From: Erinaceus europaeus
Taxonomy: Eukaryota > Chordata > Mammalia > Eulipotyphla > Erinaceidae
Reading direction: 5' to 3'
NCBI RefSeq assembly: GCF_950295315.1
Contig: NC_080175.1
Span: 81,376,066 to 81,440,065 of the forward strand
DNA length: 64,000 nucleotides
Shown here: in pieces, positions 32,375 to 44,554 of the stretch
Layout of the letters: each line of letters opens with the position of its first letter
Position numbering within the stretch: the first letter of the stretch is position 1
Program-made: the position numbers and the translations under genes
The notes under the pieces: generated by a model
The model's database searches: none
Told to the model about the DNA's origin: nothing
Seen by the model: only the letters and a program-made list of their open reading frames with translations

Positions 32375-32670
32375 GGGAGTTGGGCGGTAGCACAGCGGGT
32401 TAAGTGCATGTGGTGCGAAGTGCAAGGACCGGTATAAGGATCCTGGTTCAAGCCCCTGTCTCCCCACCTGCAGGGGAGTCGCTTCACAGGTGGTGAAGCA
32501 GGTCTGCAGGTGTCTGTCTTTCTCTCCCCCTCTGTCTTCCTCTCCTCTCTCCATTTTTCTCTGTCCTATCTAATGACAACTACAACAACTATAAAAGCAA
32601 CAAGGACAACAAAAGGGAAATTAAATAAAAGTTTTAAAAAAGAAAATATATTTTAAAAAAAAAGAAAAAA
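32375..32670 (+). mobile_element. SINE-A, full length with target duplications
   Basis: Sense copy, GGGAGTTGGGCGGTAGCAC to an A-rich tail. Flanked by GAAACACTGACTTTC (32360-32374) and GAAACATTGACTTTC (32671-32685). Confidence 0.96.
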
Positions 32671-32685
32671 GAAACATTGACTTTC

Positions 32686-33369
32686 CTCTGCCTCTTTACA
32701 GTGGCTTTTTCTGCTTTCTGTAACTCTTGGGGTCAGTGTATTTCTAATACATTCCCCTTTGCCCCTTTCCACATTCTGCTTACTGTAAATTCTTTCAGAA
32801 TACCTGTGCCATTGGCCATATACATGTTTATGTCACCCTACACTGTCAATAAAATAATTAAATATAATGGGCTTTAACTTGATGGTAGGGGATGGGAAGA
32901 AACTATTCTGTATTCCTCTGGCTTCGTCAATGCTGGACAAATAAACTAATGTGAAGGTTATTATTATGAGAAGAAGCAATGATAATTTTATTAATAGTGT
33001 ATGTACTTTCTATGTAAATGGTAGAGAACAAATATCCTAGGTAATTCATTGCTTGGTCTTAGGTATTTGGCATCATAGAAAAAAAAAATAAAGGCATTGC
33101 TTTGAATCTTTATCTACTTCATTAGGTTCTGGCCAAGAATTGCAAAAGGTTCTTTCTGATCTATGAAAATTGAGTCCTGTTTTGTAAGACACGAAGGTAA
33201 ATTCTCTAGATTCCCCTTCCTTTTTTCTTTTACTAACTAATGAAAAGGGATATGACAGTAGCAACTAAGACCCATTTTGAACCCATGGATGGAGACATGA
33301 GGATGGTGAGACTGGCCAGGAAAGGAAACTGGGTCTTTAATAATCTGGTAGATCATATATCTAGACTGT
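32686..33369. other. Single-copy intron
   Basis: No recognised repeat or exon. Confidence 0.5.
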
Positions 33370-33478
33370 TTATACTTTTGTTTTTCACCACAGCACTGCT
33401 CAGAGACGGCTCATGCTGGGAATGGACTCCGGGACCTTAGAGCCTCAAGCATGAAAATCTTTTACATAACTATTGTTG
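33370..33478 (-). mobile_element. Old tRNA-derived SINE fragment
   Basis: CACTGCTCAGAGACGGCTC and GGGACCTTAGAGCCTCAAGC resemble the antisense body and B-box region of old SINE copies. Confidence 0.55.
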
Positions 33479-33487
33479 AAATCTACT

Positions 33488-33597
33488 GTCCTTCCTTCCC
33501 TTCCCTTCCTGCTCTCTTTCTCTATTTCCTCCTCCCATTTTCTCTCTTACCCTTCCTCTTTCTTTTTTCCTTCCTTCCTTTGTTTTCTCTTTTTTAA
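33488..33597 (+). repeat. Pyrimidine-rich low-complexity tract
   Basis: CCTTCC/CTTT-rich stretch of about 110 bp with almost no purines. Confidence 0.9.
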
Positions 33598-33798
33598 TTT
33601 AATTTTTTTTTAATTTATTGGGTAGAGAGCCAAAAATCGAAAAGGAAGGGGTAGATAGGGAGAGAGACAGAGAGACATCTGCAACATTGCTTCACCACTT
33701 GAAAAGCTTTTCCCCTGCATAGGGACGGGGGGCTTGAATAGGTCCTTGCACATTGTAACCAATGTGCTCAACCAGGTGCGCCACTGCCTGGCCCCTTT
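33598..33798 (-). mobile_element. SINE-B, near full length
   Basis: Antisense: AATTTATTGGGTAGAGAGCC, TTGCTTCACCACTTG, TTCCCCTGCATAGGGACGGG, ending GCGCCACTGCCTGGCCCC. Confidence 0.92.
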
Positions 33799-33819
33799 TG
33801 TTTTCTTTCTTTCTTGTTT

Positions 33820-34100
33820 TATTTTAAGAGGGAAATAATGATTTACATGACAGTTGTCACATCGGTAAAATTTTTTTAGGATAGATGTCTGCACACCAGT
33901 CCTAGCACCAATTCAGGTCATGCAAAAACATTATGCATTGGGTCTCCAAAGGCCTCATAACCCCCACAGTGCCCCTCACTCCCTTGTTCTTACAGCCTCT
34001 ATCTAATCCAAATCTCACTCTGTGCTTTCTTCACCTTTCCTGTTTGTCTCTTTCCACTTGGAACAACAGCGCCAGAAACAACAACGATAACAAAAATCAG
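33820..34100 (-). mobile_element. Probable old LINE fragment
   Basis: GGGAAATAATGATTTACATG, GACAGTTGTCACATCGG and the following CT-rich stretch parallel 39965-40110, which runs into antisense L1 ORF2. Weak on its own. Confidence 0.4.
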
Positions 34101-34187
34101 CCATATTTCTGAAGCCTTAATATAAAAAATTAAAACAAAATAAGAACTTTTACATCCATAGTCCTTTGAAATAACTTTGTATCATTA

Positions 34188-34192
<5 letters not shown>

Positions 34193-34225
<33 letters not shown>
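34193..34225 (+). repeat. (GT)16 microsatellite
   Basis: 33 bp of uninterrupted GT dinucleotides. Confidence 0.98.
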
Positions 34226-34226
<1 letters not shown>

Positions 34227-34777
34227 ATGAGTTAGCTAACCAAGTGTTTGAATACACCTTTCTGTATTTAAGTAGTTTTCTCTAATGCTAACATCTCTCT
34301 TGAAAAGGACTTAGTATGTCCCAGATTGTTAAAAATTCATCTTAGAATATTTTACTCTATGGTACAGACTTTGAGATGAAAATCATAGGGATATTAAGGC
34401 GATTATAAGTGATTACTGATGAGGTAAAATATACAAGGTAAAAGATGAAGATCAGAGACCCCATTCACAGTGAATAAATAAAAATGAAAGAATTCCAGAA
34501 GTTCGATTACTAGTACCTATAACATGAATTAATTCTTGTAACAAGCAGAGGAGGATGAGTGGTGAAAATAAGTGGGCTAAAGAGACAGTTAAGCAGGTAG
34601 GGTATCTATTGCCATGCCTGAGTTCTCAATATGAGCCCTGCCATTGCATATGAGATGCTGTGGCAAAGGAAAAAGATTAGATGATACAGTATCTTTCCAT
34701 TTCTATCTGAGTGAAAAAGCAGTGCATAGCAGTGAAACTGACTGAGCATGTGTGAGGGTCTGCACTTAAAAAAAAAA
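34226..34777. other. Intron with a faint SINE remnant
   Basis: Mostly single copy. 34572-34660 (AAAGAGACAGTTAAGCAGG, TATTGCCATGCCTGAG) may be a very old SINE head. It ends at an A-run (34768-34778). Confidence 0.45.
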
Positions 34778-36549
34778 AGACTAGGAGAGGCTGTGGGGAC
34801 AGAGGAACCCTTTTGCATTGCTGGTGGGAATGTAAAATGGTCCAGCCTCTGTGGAGAGCAGTCTGGAAAACTCTCACAAGGCTAGACATGGACCTTCCAT
34901 ATGACCCAGTAATTCCTCTCCAGGGGTTATACCCCAAGGACTCCATAACACCCAACCAAAAAGAGGTGTGTACTCCTATGTTCATAGCAGCACAATTCTT
35001 AACAGCTAAAACCTGGAAGCAACCCAGGTGCCCAACAACAGATGAGTGGCTGAAAAAGCTGTGGTATATATACACAATGTTATACTATGCAGCTATCAAG
35101 AACAATGAACCCACCTTCTCTGACCCATCTTGGACAGAGCTAGAAGGAATTATGTTAAGTGAGCTAAGTCAGAAAGATAAAGATGAGTATGGGATGATCC
35201 CACTCATCAACAGAAGTTGAGAAAGAAGATCTGAAAGGGAAACTAAAAGCAGGATCTGACTAAATTGTAAGTAGGGCACCAAAGTAAAAACCCTGTGGTG
35301 AGGGGTAGACATGCAGCTTCCGGGGCCGGTAGGGTATGGGGATGGGTGGGCAGGATGGGACATAGTCTTTTGGTGGTGGGAATGGTGTTTATGTACACTC
35401 CTAGTAAAGTGTTGTCATATAAACCACTAGTTAATTAATATGAGAGGGGGAAAATTAATTGTATGTCTCGAAGTTTTTAAAACACAGACTGAGTCTTTTT
35501 AATATATAGGCTGTGTATTTGATATGCGGACTCTCTCAAAAGCCTAGACCAAGTAGATCAGAAGCAACCAATGGCACAGCTACATACAAGATACTGGGTA
35601 CTATACAGCAAACCTTAAAAAAAGGACTTTTCAAAGTTAACCCAATTACCAAATAATGTGATGATAACATTAACTATCCATTGTCTGAACCCTAAGATAG
35701 CAGGAACCTCACATCTCCACTATAGAGCCTATATTTCCCCCAGTCCTGGAACCCTTGGATAGGGCCCACTTTCCCGCATGCCTCTTCCAATCCATATCAA
35801 ACAATATTGCATCTGCCGATTGCAACCTAATCCACGCAACGATGGCCACCTCAACATGCTTCAGCTCAGACTGTGTCCAGAGACTTCACGTGTGGAACGG
35901 CAACCCTTCAGCTTCATTACTTGAGTGAGACCTTTCCTTTCATAGTATTCTCTAATTCCATCCCAGGTGGATCACTTTCTAACAAAGTCCCAAAACCTAG
36001 ATATAGACCAGGTTCTGTGAGAGAGAGATCCATAAACTAGTGCAAAATATATACCTGAAAGCAGAAGTACACTAGAGTTTGCAGTGAGTAACCCCCTAAC
36101 ACTTCCTCTCCACTATTCCAAGCTCTGGGTCCATGAATGCTCAACAATTTGTTTGGCTTTGTATATTAACTCTCTTTTCAGCCACCAGGTGCCAGATGCC
36201 ATCAGGATGCAGGCCAGGCTTCCCTGGACTGAAGACCCCACCAATGTGTCCTGGAGCTCTGCTTCCCCAGAGACCCACCCTACTAGGGAAACAGAGAGGC
36301 AGACTGGGAGTATGGACCTACCAGTCAACGCCCATGTTCAGCGGGGAAGCAATGACAGAAGCCAGACCTTCCACCTTCTGCAACCCACAATGACCCTGGG
36401 TCCATGCTCCCAGAGGGATAGAGAATGGGAAAGCTTTCAGGGGAGGGGATGGGATATGGAGATTGGGTGGTGGGAATTGTGTGGAGTTGTACCCCTCCTA
36501 CCCTATGGTTTTGTTAATTTATCCTTCTTAAAAATAAATTTTTTAAAAA
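34778..36549 (+). mobile_element. Young 5'-truncated L1 (ORF2 tail plus 3'UTR)
   Basis: From GGAGAGGCTGTGGGGACAG, the ORF2 C-terminus is open for 136 codons ([56 protein letters not shown], stop at 35218-35220). A ~1.3-kb 3'UTR follows with AAAATAAA and a short A-tail near 36530-36550. It is highly similar to the copies at 9036 and 28996, which suggests one recently active subfamily. Confidence 0.95.
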
Positions 36550-36599
36550 AGAGACTATAATCTATCTAATAATAAAGGGAAGGATTTTATATATATTTT

Positions 36600-36797
36600 T
36601 TATTGTCAGCAGGGTTGTTCCTGGTGTTTGGTGCCTGCATAATGAATCCATCATTCCCAGAATCCAATTTTTTTTCTTTTCTTTTCTTTATTTGAAAACA
36701 GCACAAAGCTGGAGCTTCCTCTACTGCAAGAGCATCTCCCATGAAATTCCAGGAGTCAAGTTTGACCCATATACACTGTGAAGCATGTCTCCAGTCC
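36600..36797 (-). mobile_element. Old tRNA-derived SINE
   Basis: GCAGGGTTGTTCCTGGTGTT, GCCTGCATAATGAATCCATC and GCAAGAGCATCTCCCATGAA follow the antisense SINE tail-to-head order, strongly diverged, with an internal TTTTC run. Confidence 0.6.
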
Positions 36798-38087
36798 TAA
36801 TATAATACTTTAAGTGGAAGATAATAACGTTTGAGAAAATAATGTTTTTATTTTTATATTATTTATGCTGAGCTTTTAAAAAATATCTCCTGGATAAACC
36901 ATGGCATGGAAAAAGTAGATTTTATTTTTATCTCTTTTTATTTTTTTAACCTAGTGAAATAAGGATAAAGGAAAAGAATAAAAATAATTAAGAAGATAAA
37001 TAGAATGATAAGCAAATGGGTCAGGCCAATTAAAGTTTAGCAGTTTTCAAAATAATGAGCAGCTAGGACTAAAGAAAAGAACCTCTAGGGTCACTTAGAC
37101 CTTTAAATAATGTAATTTACTATCAAATTTTTCCTTTGAAATGAGCAGTGACTTCAAATAATTTGCAAATTTGCTTTATAATAAGTCAAAGATCAGCTAC
37201 ATTGCCTGCAGGTCAGAGTAGAGAACTGCGATTTGACTATTTAATCCTCTGTAATGCCAACAAATTCATTCACTCTACAATTCAAAACTAAACTTACACA
37301 TGATGTGGGTCACTTTGTGTTTTACAATTTTTCTAAATCTTGAGAAATTCTGTGAAGATATTAACGAACATTGTGTAAAAAGAAATCTCTTTATATTTTT
37401 TGGTTATATTCCCATTCATCCTATAGTTCTTGGGTTTATTACAGCAACTAGTTGTCGCACAAATTATCCCCAAACATGAGACCAGATGGTTGAGGTGAAA
37501 TAGAAGAGTTGAATCCACTGATGTGTATATGAGACTCCAGGAAGTTCTCCCCAAACCTTCGAAAATCACAGTTTTATTCTGGTTCTACTGCAGTCCCCAA
37601 AAAGGGGTGGGGGAACAGACCAGATGGACTCATCTCATTACTTCAAAGTAAGCAAGAAACAAACAAAGGCAATCTTTCACATAGTTACTATACATAGACT
37701 TGATCCTTGGCCTTGGTGCAGGCAGAGATAAGGAAGCCTAGTATGTATCAGTCCCAGACCAGTGGGATTCCTCCCTCGTCATCTTTATTTTCAAGCACTG
37801 TTGCCTTGGGCATACTAGCTTAGGAGTGTGGAGGGAGGAGGTACAGTAGCTGCAGTCACTGATTGCTGTGAGGCAAATAAGCCACAGAGGAAATACAGAT
37901 TTAGGCTACATGTCCCTATACCACAGAGGAAATGCAAATCTCTACCAGGTACATAGATTAAAATACCTAACATAGGGTGAATCTACAACTACAGTAACTA
38001 CAATACTTGCTACAATACATCCTACAACTACAGTAACTACAGTAACATCTTAGATAATCTGGACAAACAAGTACCAACCAGGTCTTG
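36798..38087. other. Single-copy intron
   Basis: 1.3 kb without known repeats. 37983-38055 carries an imperfect repeat of CTACAACTACAGTAACTACA, and CCACAGAGGAAAT(A/G)CA occurs twice (about 37881 and 37921). Confidence 0.5.
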
Positions 38088-38278
38088 GCTAGACCTTCCA
38101 CATTCTGCACCCCATAAATGTCTTTTGTCAATATGCCCGGGGGGGGGCGAAGTATAGGGAAACTTTCAATGGAGCTGAAGGGATACAGAACTCTGGTGGT
38201 GAAATTGTATGGAATTGTACCCCTCTAATCCCATAATGTTGTTGATCATTATTAAATCACTAATAAAAAATAGTTTGA
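38088..38278 (+). mobile_element. Old L1 3' end
   Basis: TAGACCTTCCACATTCTGC, a G-run at 38140, GAACTCTGGTGGTGAAATTG, GTACCCCTCTAATCCCATAA, and a closing AATCACTAATAAAAAA. Confidence 0.82.
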
Positions 38279-38294
38279 CCTTGCTTCTTGAATT

Positions 38295-38475
38295 TGTGAT
38301 AGTGATTACTGCTGGAGCTTATTGCTTGCACAATGACTACCACTACAGGGCCATTTCCTCCCTCCTTCTTTAATAGAGAGTTAGAGACAAAGATAGAGAA
38401 GGAGAGATGGAAAAGGAGACAGAAAGAAGAAAACAGAAGTAGAGACACCTCTACTCCTCCTTTGAGACAAGATTT
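38295..38475 (-). mobile_element. Old SINE fragment
   Basis: GTGATTACTGCTGGAGCTTA, CTACAGGGCCATTTCCTCCC and a GAGAAGGAGAGATGG body match a degraded antisense SINE-A. Confidence 0.65.
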
Positions 38476-39067
38476 CCGCAGACTTAAAGTCTATTTGGTT
38501 ATGGTTTGTTTTTTCAAAGAGGACTTTATAATTCATGCATGTATATGAAATATACACTATGTTAAAAATTAATCTTCCTTTGGCGGGATTCAACCCTGAG
38601 AATCTTTTTCTTACTAATCAAGATCACTGTCACACAGGTTTTTGTGTGGTTCTACTGGTGCATGCTTTTTTCTTCTTCTAATGAGTGAAGGCTGTGAAGC
38701 TGGGTTTTTCTCAATATCCTTACCCAAACTATGAGAAGCAGCTGTGTCTGTGTTAGCAAATAAATATGCCAATGCCCCTAATGCTTTCCGATTAATAAGA
38801 GATAACTGTGAAACTGAGCTTCCCTTTTTCTACCCTTATCCAATCTTTAATAGACATCTGGGCCTATCACTATGCAAACTCAATGTATCAGTAAAGCATA
38901 TACTCACAAACACTCATACATTCAATAAACCTTTACACCTTGCTCAACACACGCAAGTACTTTTGCAACAGATTTCCACTTTACCAAAACTGTATCAAGT
39001 CCTATCTTTAGTGGGAAAATAGTTCTTCAAGTGGACTCTCAACGCAATATATTATAGACAGTCCTTG
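38476..39067. other. Single-copy intron
   Basis: No recognised repeat. A 92-aa frame at 38744-39022 has no domain I recognise and no splice context. Confidence 0.45.
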
Positions 39068-39083
39068 AAAGTTAGAACACTTT

Positions 39084-39148
39084 CTTGTGCCGGTCCTAGC
39101 GCTTTGCGCGACGTGAGCTTAACCTGCTGCACTACCGCCTGACTCCCT
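39084..39148 (-). mobile_element. Tailless SINE-A head with 16-bp target duplications
   Basis: 65 bp corresponding, on the minus strand, to the first ~65 nt of SINE-A (AGGGAGTCAGGCGGTAGTGC ... GGACCGGCACAAG). It has no body, no CAACAACA tail and no poly(A). It is flanked by perfect AAAGTTAGAACACTTT copies at 39068-39083 and 39149-39164. Confidence 0.95.
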
Positions 39149-39164
39149 AAAGTTAGAACACTTT

Positions 39165-39959
39165 ATATGGAGACAGTGGCAATGGACTTGGCATAGAAAT
39201 ATATATAGTATGGTTTTGAACTTGCATTTAAAAGTATATTATTTATACATGTGCTGAAAACATTTACAGTGGTACAAGTTGCCCTTCTCTCCTGTGGTTT
39301 GTACCTGGGGCCTCTCACTTTCCAAACATTTACAATATGACTACTCTACAACCCTAGCTCTGCTTGCAAGAATTTTTCTCTCCCTCTAAATGTTTCTGAC
39401 AGAAGAGAGAAAGCAGTGTATGAGGTGTGTTGCTATACTGCTCTTAACCAAAGAATAAGTGAGAATTCCGTCTAAGTCTCATTTAGGATTATTTGTCAGT
39501 TGCTCCTACACGAATAACAATAACTGCATGCTGGCATTGCCCTGTGCAATCTGAACAACACAGTTAAGAACTTTTGGAATATGTTTCTAACTTAATTGTC
39601 GCTGGAATCTTACTGGGAAAATTGTTCTCCAAATTAATTCTTAACATAACAGAGTTTAGAAATGTTTGGATGTTTCAATACCAAATATGGTAAGTCTTCC
39701 ACTAGATTAGGTTATTATTCTTCATGGTAGACAGGTGTTTTTTTTTTTAAAGAGCAACTTTTTAATCTAGAGATTTTTAGAATGTATTCCTTAAATAAAA
39801 TCAAGTAGGCAGAGTTGGAAAGTTGGGGTTCAAAGTCACAATCACTTACATTTAGTTCTTTCATAAATTCAATATAAATGGTACATATATTATGTAATAA
39901 TTTAGTTATTCATTTTCTCAGCCGAAATCTTAGTAGTAGAATCTACTTCCACACATTTC
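39165..39959. other. Intron with a faint SINE remnant
   Basis: 39270-39390 (GTGGTTTGTACCTGGGGCC) looks like an old antisense SINE. The rest is single copy. Confidence 0.45.
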
Positions 39960-40432
39960 TTTTTTTATCACTTTATTGGGCGAAATAATAATGTATATGA
40001 CAGGTGTTGACACATGCAGTCTCTTCCCTCCTGGGAATAGGTTATCTGCTCACAACTCCCACCACTAACCAAGTCCTTCTGCACCAACATACTCAGGATA
40101 CCTGTTACCCTTCTCACCCTCTGCCCCCTAGTTCAGAGGTCTTCATTTTCCTGTAATACACACCACACTCTTCAAGTTTCACTCTGAATTTCTCTTTTCT
40201 TCCCTTGCTTCTTAAATACACTACACACATCAGTGAGATCATATAGTATTCATCATTCTCCCTCTGGCTTATCTCACTTAGCAAAATTCCATCAAGCTCC
40301 ACCCATGATATAGAAAAGGAGAACACTTCATTTTTACTGACTGCTGAGTTACATTCCTCTGTGTATATATACCACATCTTTCTTAGCCAATCATTTGTTG
40401 AGCATATAAACTGCTTCCATGCTTAGGCTCTT
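39960..40432 (-). mobile_element. Older L1 3' part, antisense
   Basis: TTTATCACTTTATTGGGCG, then L1 ORF2 C-terminus in antisense: AAATTCCATCAAGCTCCACC, GAGTTACATTCCTCTGTGTA and ATATACCACATCTTTCTTAG. The minus-strand frame reads KNEVFSFSISWVELDGILLS. Confidence 0.75.
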
Positions 40433-40443
40433 AGAAACTGTGT

Positions 40444-40556
40444 TGAGAAAGAAAGACAGAGAAAGAGAGAGAGAGAGGGAGAGAGAGGGGGGGGGGAATA
40501 AAGGAAATAATAAAAGAAGGAAGGAAAATATGAGGGAGGGAAGGAGGGAGGAAGTG
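40444..40556 (+). repeat. Purine-rich low-complexity tract
   Basis: GA, GGGA and GGAA repeats including an 11-G run, almost free of pyrimidines. Confidence 0.92.
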
Positions 40557-40559
40557 TGG

Positions 40560-41595
40560 GACTATGTGAACGCCAGGGGCTGTAGTTAGGGAGTCCTGGG
40601 ATTCCCACACAGACATGATGGACCTAGACCTTTGACAGATCTCTCTCTCCACTGCCACTGGTCATCTCCATCAGGAACAACATAATGGACCTCTCTGTGG
40701 GACTCTATAGGACCTTGCCCTCAATGTGGATCAACAATAGTAGGGACTGCTCCATTCTCTGAAGGGAGGGTGGATAACATACTTTACCATTTGAGGAAGA
40801 TGGGTCCTGAAATTAGTGCAGCCTGGAATATTCCTAGCCATGACCACAGAATGCGAGCTCAGACCTACAGGGATGCAGAGGTTACATAGACTCCTGTGCT
40901 AAATATGGGCCCCAAATCAAATCGATGGGGTTTACAGTTAACAATATTTATATACTTTCCCCATGCTTGGGAGCTACTTCCCTGATCCAGCTTTCTAGTA
41001 CTTTTTCCAACTATAACACCATCTCCCCAGACAATACCTTGGGCCCACCTGCATGTTAGCTGTCAGGCTCAGGCAAAAACTAATAAAGTCATGGGCCCCT
41101 TGGAATATACCTAAAATAGAGATACTAGCTTCTTCTGAACTGGAGACTGCCCCCCCCCCATCTTCACCTGAGATATTCTTGCCTTTGAGTTCATGATTAA
41201 TCAACATTTTTTCTGCTTTTTTATCATAACTGTTTTTCAACCACCAGGTTCCAGATGCTACCATGATGCCAATCTGACTTCCCAGGGCAGAGGACTCCGA
41301 CAATGTGTCCTAAGAGCCTCCCCAGAGCCCTGCCCCAATAGGGAAAGAGAGAGACAGGCTGGGAGTATAGATCAACCTGCCAACACCCATGTTCAGTGGG
41401 GAAGCAATTACAGAAGCCAGACCTTCCACCTCCTGAACCCCATAATGATCCTGGGTCCATGAACCCAGAGGGACAAAGAACAGGGAAGCTTTCAAGGGAT
41501 GGGATGAGACAGGGAGTTCTGGTGGTGGGAATTGTGTGCTCTTCTTATCCTATGGTCTTGTCAGTATTTATATTTTATAAATTAAAAAAAATTAA
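40560..41595 (+). mobile_element. Older L1 3'UTR
   Basis: GGGATTCCCACACAGACATG, GATGGACCTAGACC, CTCCTGTGCTAAATATGGGC, CCTTGGAATATACCTAAAAT, GGTTCCAGATGCTACCATGA, GTATTTATATTTTATAAATT. Same order as 19495-20837. Confidence 0.9.
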
Positions 41596-41784
41596 AAACC
41601 CAAAAAACTCTATTTGTGAAGTACATTTAAGTGAGACTCAGTAAAAGTGTTCTTATAAATATAAATCTGAGTTTTTAAGAAATGTTCTGCTTATACTAAA
41701 ATAATATTCAATGCTTAGGGATGCATAATTATGTAGTAAAAGTGTGAAAGCAAAAAAGAGAAAGTAATAATAAAATGAGTTTTG

Positions 41785-42270
41785 CTAATGTTTTCCTCTA
41801 CTTATTGGATAGTTTATGGTCTAGTATACAAATGCTTGTTTCATCTAGAATTTACTTTAGTACATGGTAAAACATGGTGGACAAATTTCATTCTTCATGG
41901 TTCAACTCACTTTGCCCAATACCATTTCTTGGATTAGACTCTTTTCTCCTTTGATGTTTAGGTCTCTCTTGTCAAAAATGAGATGTCAGGAGGTATTGGG
42001 AGCTCATTTCTTTTATCTCAGTTCTATTCCACTGGTCTCTGTGTATATTTTTGTATTCCAGTACTAGGCAGTTTTGTTTACTACAGCCCTGTAATATGTT
42101 TTGAAGACAGGGAACATAATGCTTCCATTCTTGTTTCTTTTTCTCTCAATTGCTTTGGCAGTCCTGTGTATTTTCTATCTCCAGATAAGCCTTTTAAAAT
42201 CTGTGGTTTACTCAAAGAAATTTAATGGGGCACTGATAGGGATTACATTAAATCTGTATGTAGTTCTGGT
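41785..42270 (-). mobile_element. Older L1 ORF2 segment, inverted half of a twin-primed copy
   Basis: Antisense ORF2 from the RT C-terminal region: CAGTTCTATTCCACTGGTCT, GTATTCCAGTACTAGGCAGT, AATGCTTCCATTCTTGTTTC. It abuts a sense L1 3' part at about 42271. Confidence 0.8.
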
Positions 42271-42827
42271 GAACAGACATATGAAAATATACTCAAAATT
42301 ACTGATATCACTACTTGATCAGGGAAACACATAAAAAATGTACCACTTTACACCAGTGAGAATGTCATACATTAGCAAAGACAGAAGTTCAACTGTGAAG
42401 AGACTGTGAGGTAGAAGGAACTTTCCTACATTGTTGGTGGGATTGTAAATTGATTCAACTTCTATTGAAAATAGTCTGGTGCCTCCTCAGAATGCTAGAA
42501 ATGGATCTGTACTATGACCTGACAATTCTTCTCTTGAAGATATATTCAAAGCAGACTTATGCACATCTATGTTCAGAGAAGAACAATTTGTTACCCCAAA
42601 CTTGGGAGCAACCCATAAGCCTGACAACAGATGAGTGGCTAAGAAAGTTTGTTATAGATACAATGGAATACTATGCAGCTGATAAAAACAATGAAATTAA
42701 TTTACTGTGCTTTCCCAAATCTTGGACATTGAGGGCATCACACTGAATGAGAATGTAGCATTCTACCTCTATCGACAACTATACTGTAAACAATTAGCTC
42801 CCCAATAAAGTGAGAAAAATACAGTGA
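42271..42827 (+). mobile_element. Older L1 3' half of the twin-primed copy
   Basis: Sense ORF2 C-terminus with frameshifts (HMKIYSKLLISLL, CTACATTGTTGGTGGGATTG, ATGGAATACTATGCAGCTGA) and a short end ATACTGTAAACAATTAGCTC, CCCAATAAAGTGAGAAAAA. Confidence 0.8.
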
Positions 42828-42964
42828 ATTGTTACTAAGTCCTATGATTTAGAGACAGATCTGGGTACTGACTCATATAGAATAAACTTCAGATACATTA
42901 AATGGATTATATTCTTCCTTTGTTCACTAACAAGCACATATTCTTTGCTCTTTTTTATGGATAG

Positions 42965-43095
42965 ATATTTCATGAGAGAGAATTTAACAAACCAGAGCAC
43001 TGCTCAGTCATATGTAAAACAGAAATCAACTTGAGGCAGAGGCCTCGGGCAGGCAAACCCTGTGTTCTACCTGCTGAGCCACAACACAGCTTTTC
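42965..43095 (-). mobile_element. Old tRNA-derived SINE
   Basis: GAGCACTGCTCAGTCATATG, GGCCTCGGGCAGGCAAACCC and CTACCTGCTGAGCCACAACA, antisense body, B box and head. Confidence 0.65.
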
Positions 43096-43294
43096 AAGTA
43101 TACATATTTAATTTCAAATCTAACCCACATAAGTTGCTAAGCTACCTATATACATAATTATTTTCCTCTCGTAGACACTTTTACTTGATTTCATATATCT
43201 TTAATTTTGTTCTTTGGAGTCAATATTTTCCCTCAAAATTATGTATTTATTAAAATGTCTTCCTTATAATATTATAGTCCAATGAATATTTGTT

Positions 43295-43416
43295 TGTCTG
43301 ACCATAGCTCAGCTCTAGTAATGTGATGGTGGTGCTATGGATTGAACCTGGGACCATTGGTACCTCAGTCATGAAAGTCTCTTTGCATAACCACTAAGCT
43401 GTTTCCTCAGCCCTAG
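43295..43416 (-). mobile_element. Old tRNA-derived SINE
   Basis: ATAGCTCAGCTCTAGTAATG, GATTGAACCTGGGACC (B-box complement), and CATAACCACTAAGCTGTTTC. Confidence 0.7.
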
Positions 43417-44554
43417 TCAAATTATTGGTACATTTCAGAATTTATGAAGAATTTGTTCTAATTAGCCTATTTTATCATTTGAATTTTTCATGAAGCATAT
43501 ATACTTTCTCAGAGATATACTCAGTTACATAAAATATTAAGAAAATCTACATAGGCTTATGAGTTTTTTGTTCAAATTTATATATGCAGTTCATGAAAGC
43601 TTTCTTAAACTACAAGGGAAGATGATACCCTGAGGGTCTAATTTTCTTTGTCATCCACGTAGATAACTTCAATTAACATTAATACACATGCTACCAGAGA
43701 GCATCTGGTAAATGCTGGGATTGAAGGAAAATATGATTAGTTAAATCATACACTGATCAGTGCCATTATCTAGACCATTTTTCATTAGAGGAATTGTTCT
43801 TCCCTAAATCAAACACCATAATTAAAATATTAAAGTTTCTTTTAGTCTTAGCTTTTGTATCCAATTAAACCTCACTAAAATTTAATTGCATTTTACCACA
43901 GTGACTTTATTTTAAATCATTCCAAGCACTTAGAATTCTAAAATCATATGAAATAAATATCCCAATGTATTCTACCACATACTTTCCTTCCAGCAACACT
44001 CTTTTTCTGGGAAAATGAAAAAAGCTTCATTATTCAAAAACATGTAGTCATACTGTAGTTTTTTGTTTGTTTGTTTTTTTCTTTTTACCTTTTAAACCAA
44101 TTACTGAAACTTTGATAGCAAGAACAGGAAACCCAGATAAGAGTTTCTCATTTCTCATGGAAGGCAATGCTATTTTGAAAATACTGGGTAATGTCTAAAG
44201 GTCACTGTGTACGTACTTCCATTTTCATTAAAGTGCTTTTCTCTGCAAATCTGCTGACAGATAGTCACCTGAAGCCTCTGGAATTGCCTTCTAGAAATAG
44301 GAAATGTTAAGTGATTAAGTGAAATTTACTTATACTTTCATTTTAGTACCACAGAATGATAAGCATTCTCTAATTCAGAGACCTAAAATAAAAAAAAAAA
44401 AACCACTAAAGCAAACTAATATTTTGTGTTTCAGCATTTAACTAATCAACTAATAGTTATTACATTTTTTAGTTGTTTTTCTCCTATATAAGGGGGTCAT
44501 CTTTTTTCTTGTTAATTAATGAAATTAGAAAGTTAAATTTTGGGGGTGGGATTG
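43417..44554. other. Single-copy intron
   Basis: 1.1 kb, AT-rich. Short TTTG repeat at 44060-44080. No exon recognised. Confidence 0.5.

Noticed and set aside
38744..39022. 92 aa frame in single-copy intron as an extra exon
   Set aside because: No Eph-like sequence, no convincing splice sites, and on the plus strand, opposite to EPHA6.
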